Assembly (NCBI RefSeq): GCF_001654495.1
Contig: NZ_CP015849.1
Span: 5,368,501 to 5,432,500, forward strand
Direction of reading: 5' to 3'
Source: Streptomyces sp. SAT1
GTDB lineage: Bacteria; Actinomycetota; Actinomycetes; Streptomycetales; Streptomycetaceae
Length of the DNA stretch: 64,000 nt
Part shown: positions 62,459 through 64,000 of the stretch, piece after piece
How the letters are laid out: each line of letters starts with the position of its first letter
Numbering within the stretch: the stretch's first letter is position 1
Translations under genes and position numbers: made by a program
Notes under the pieces: model-generated
What the model saw: only the letters and a program-made list of their open reading frames with translations
What the model was told of the DNA's origin: nothing
Database searches by the model: none

Positions 62459-64000
62459 TTGAGTCACCCGCATCCTGAACTCGCGCCGCCCCCGCCGCTC
62501 GCCGACGGTGGCCTCCGCGTCACCCCGCTCGGCGGTCTCGGTGAGATCGGCCGCAACATGACGGTCTTCGAGTACGGCGGACGCCTGCTGATCGTCGACT
62601 GCGGAGTGCTCTTCCCCGAGGAGGAGCAGCCCGGAATCGATCTGATCCTGCCGGACTTCACATCCATCCGGGACCGCCTCGACGACATCGAGGGCATCGT
62701 CCTCACCCACGGCCACGAGGACCACATCGGCGGCGTCCCCTATCTCCTGCGGGAGAAGCCGGACATCCCCCTGATCGGCTCCAAGCTGACCCTCGCGCTC
62801 ATCGAGGCCAAGCTCCAGGAACACCGCATCCGGCCGTACACGCTGGAGGTCGCGGAGGGGAACCGGGAGCGCATCGGCCCCTTCGACTGCGAGTTCGTCG
62901 CGGTCAACCACTCCATCCCGGACGCGCTGGCCGTCGCCATCCGCACCCCGGCCGGCATGGTGGTCCACACCGGCGACTTCAAGATGGACCAGCTTCCGCT
63001 GGACAACCGCCTCACCGACCTGCACGCCTTCGCCCGGCTGAGCCAGGAGGGCATCGACCTCCTCCTCTCCGACTCGACGAACGCCGAGGTCCCCGGCTTC
63101 ACGCCGCACGAGCGGGACATCTCCGGAGTGCTGCGCCAGGTCTTCGCCGGCGCCGGCAAGCGGATCATCGTGGCGAGCTTCGCCAGCCACGTCCACCGCA
63201 TCCAGCAGATCCTGGACGCCGCCCACGAGTACGGCCGCCGGGTCGCCTTCGTCGGGCGCTCCATGGTCCGCAACATGGGCATCGCCCGGGACCTCGGCTA
63301 TCTGAAGGTCCCGCCGGGCCTGGTCGTGGACGTCCGCACGCTGGACGACCTGCCCGACCACGAGGTGGTCCTCGTCTGCACCGGCTCCCAGGGCGAACCG
63401 ATGGCGGCCCTGTCCCGCATGGCCAACCGGGACCACCAGATCCGTATCGTCGAGGGCGACACGGTGATCCTGGCGTCCTCCCTGATCCCCGGCAACGAGA
63501 ACGCGGTCTACCGCGTCATCAACGGCCTGACCCGCTGGGGCGCCCACGTCGTGCACAAGGGCAACGCCAAGGTGCACGTCTCGGGGCACGCCTCGGCCGG
63601 TGAGCTGCTGTACTTCTACAACATCTGCCGCCCCCGGAACCTGATGCCGGTGCACGGCGAGTGGCGCCATCTGCGCGCCAACGCCGAACTGGGCGCGCTG
63701 ACCGGTGTGCCGCACGACCGGATCGTCATCGCCGAGGACGGCGTGACCGTCGACCTCGTCGGTGGCAAGGCCAAGATCTCCGGCAAGGTCCAGGCCGGCT
63801 ACGTGTACGTCGACGGCCTCTCGGTCGGCGACGTGGGTGAGCCCGCGCTGAAGGACCGCAAAATCCTCGGTGACGAGGGCATCATCTCGGTCTTCGTGGT
63901 GGTCGACTCCACCACGGGCAAGGTCACCGCGGGCCCGCACGTCCAGGCCCGCGGCTCGGGCATCGACGACTCCGCCTTCGGCGCGGTCATGCCCAAGATC
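62459..64000 (+). CDS. rnj: Ribonuclease J, incomplete at the right edge
   Basis: The frame opens with TTG at 62459 (L-S-H-P-H-P-E-L-A) and stays open for 514 codons to the window end; Streptomyces RNase J is about 560 residues, so the C-terminus is missing. It is a beta-CASP metallo-beta-lactamase nuclease (endo- and 5'-exonuclease). The zinc motif HGHEDH has His84, His86, Asp88 and His89. Further motifs are VNHSIPDALA, HTGDFKMD and the beta-CASP block VSGHASAGEL with HGEWRHL. GAGGAGGG lies 4 bases before the TTG. It follows dapA, as usual in streptomycetes. Confidence 0.96.
   Translation, partial: MSHPHPELAPPPPLADGGLRVTPLGGLGEIGRNMTVFEYGGRLLIVDCGVLFPEEEQPGIDLILPDFTSIRDRLDDIEGIVLTHGHEDHIGGVPYLLREKPDIPLIGSKLTLALIEAKLQEHRIRPYTLEVAEGNRERIGPFDCEFVAVNHSIPDALAVAIRTPAGMVVHTGDFKMDQLPLDNRLTDLHAFARLSQEGIDLLLSDSTNAEVPGFTPHERDISGVLRQVFAGAGKRIIVASFASHVHRIQQILDAAHEYGRRVAFVGRSMVRNMGIARDLGYLKVPPGLVVDVRTLDDLPDHEVVLVCTGSQGEPMAALSRMANRDHQIRIVEGDTVILASSLIPGNENAVYRVINGLTRWGAHVVHKGNAKVHVSGHASAGELLYFYNICRPRNLMPVHGEWRHLRANAELGALTGVPHDRIVIAEDGVTVDLVGGKAKISGKVQAGYVYVDGLSVGDVGEPALKDRKILGDEGIISVFVVVDSTTGKVTAGPHVQARGSGIDDSAFGAVMPKI

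Overview
The window is high-G+C actinobacterial chromosome, almost certainly Streptomyces. The evidence is the very G+C-rich coding sequence with GTG/TTG starts, the BldB developmental protein, an actinobacterial type VII (ESX) secretion locus, and the gene order proS / rimP-nusA-ylxR-infB-rbfA-truB / ribF / T7SS-bldB / rpsO-pnp-M16-dapB / thyX-dapA-rnj, which matches the conserved core of Streptomyces chromosomes. I see no rRNA, tRNA, CRISPR array, integrase or insertion sequence.

Layout. (1) 1-7.5 kb: the start of a PAS-domain protein (minus strand), two GNAT acetyltransferases, proS, then minus-strand genes for a CLC chloride channel-type protein, an aminoglycoside-phosphotransferase-like protein with a damaged catalytic loop, a ferritin-like protein and a Tat-type lipoprotein. 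(2) 7.7-15 kb: the translation/transcription operon rimP-nusA-ylxR-infB-DUF503-rbfA-truB, with a strong internal hairpin after infB and an 18-bp hairpin after truB. (3) 15-20.4 kb: a 1,330-residue trypsin-fold/P-loop protein whose catalytic serine is replaced, then ribF. (4) 20.5-26.9 kb: a five-gene minus-strand peptide/nickel-type ABC importer (binding protein, two permeases, two ATPases) with overlapping stop/start codons, a good promoter, and a 57-bp tandem duplication between the binding-protein and permease genes.

(5) 27-53 kb: the type VII secretion region. It holds a MinD-like EspI-type ATPase, an unknown soluble protein, EccE, EccB, mycosin 1, a beta-propeller membrane protein, the WXG100 pair, a lower-G+C lipoprotein plus large WXG-like protein pair, a small helical protein, mycosin 2, a WXG/proline-rich protein, another helical protein, EccC, EccD, a second beta-propeller paralogue and bldB. 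EccC powers export, EccB/C/D/E form the membrane complex, the mycosins are membrane-anchored subtilisins, and the WXG proteins are expected substrates. The most intriguing part is the stop/start-overlapping pair at 38.8-41.6 kb, which looks like a candidate T7SS effector with a lipoprotein partner.

(6) 53.4-64 kb: rpsO-pnp (RNA metabolism), an M16 peptidase, dapB, small membrane proteins, thyX, dapA and the first 514 codons of RNase J. dapA and dapB belong to the same lysine/diaminopimelate pathway; PNPase and RNase J are both mRNA-decay enzymes and both have structured leaders here.
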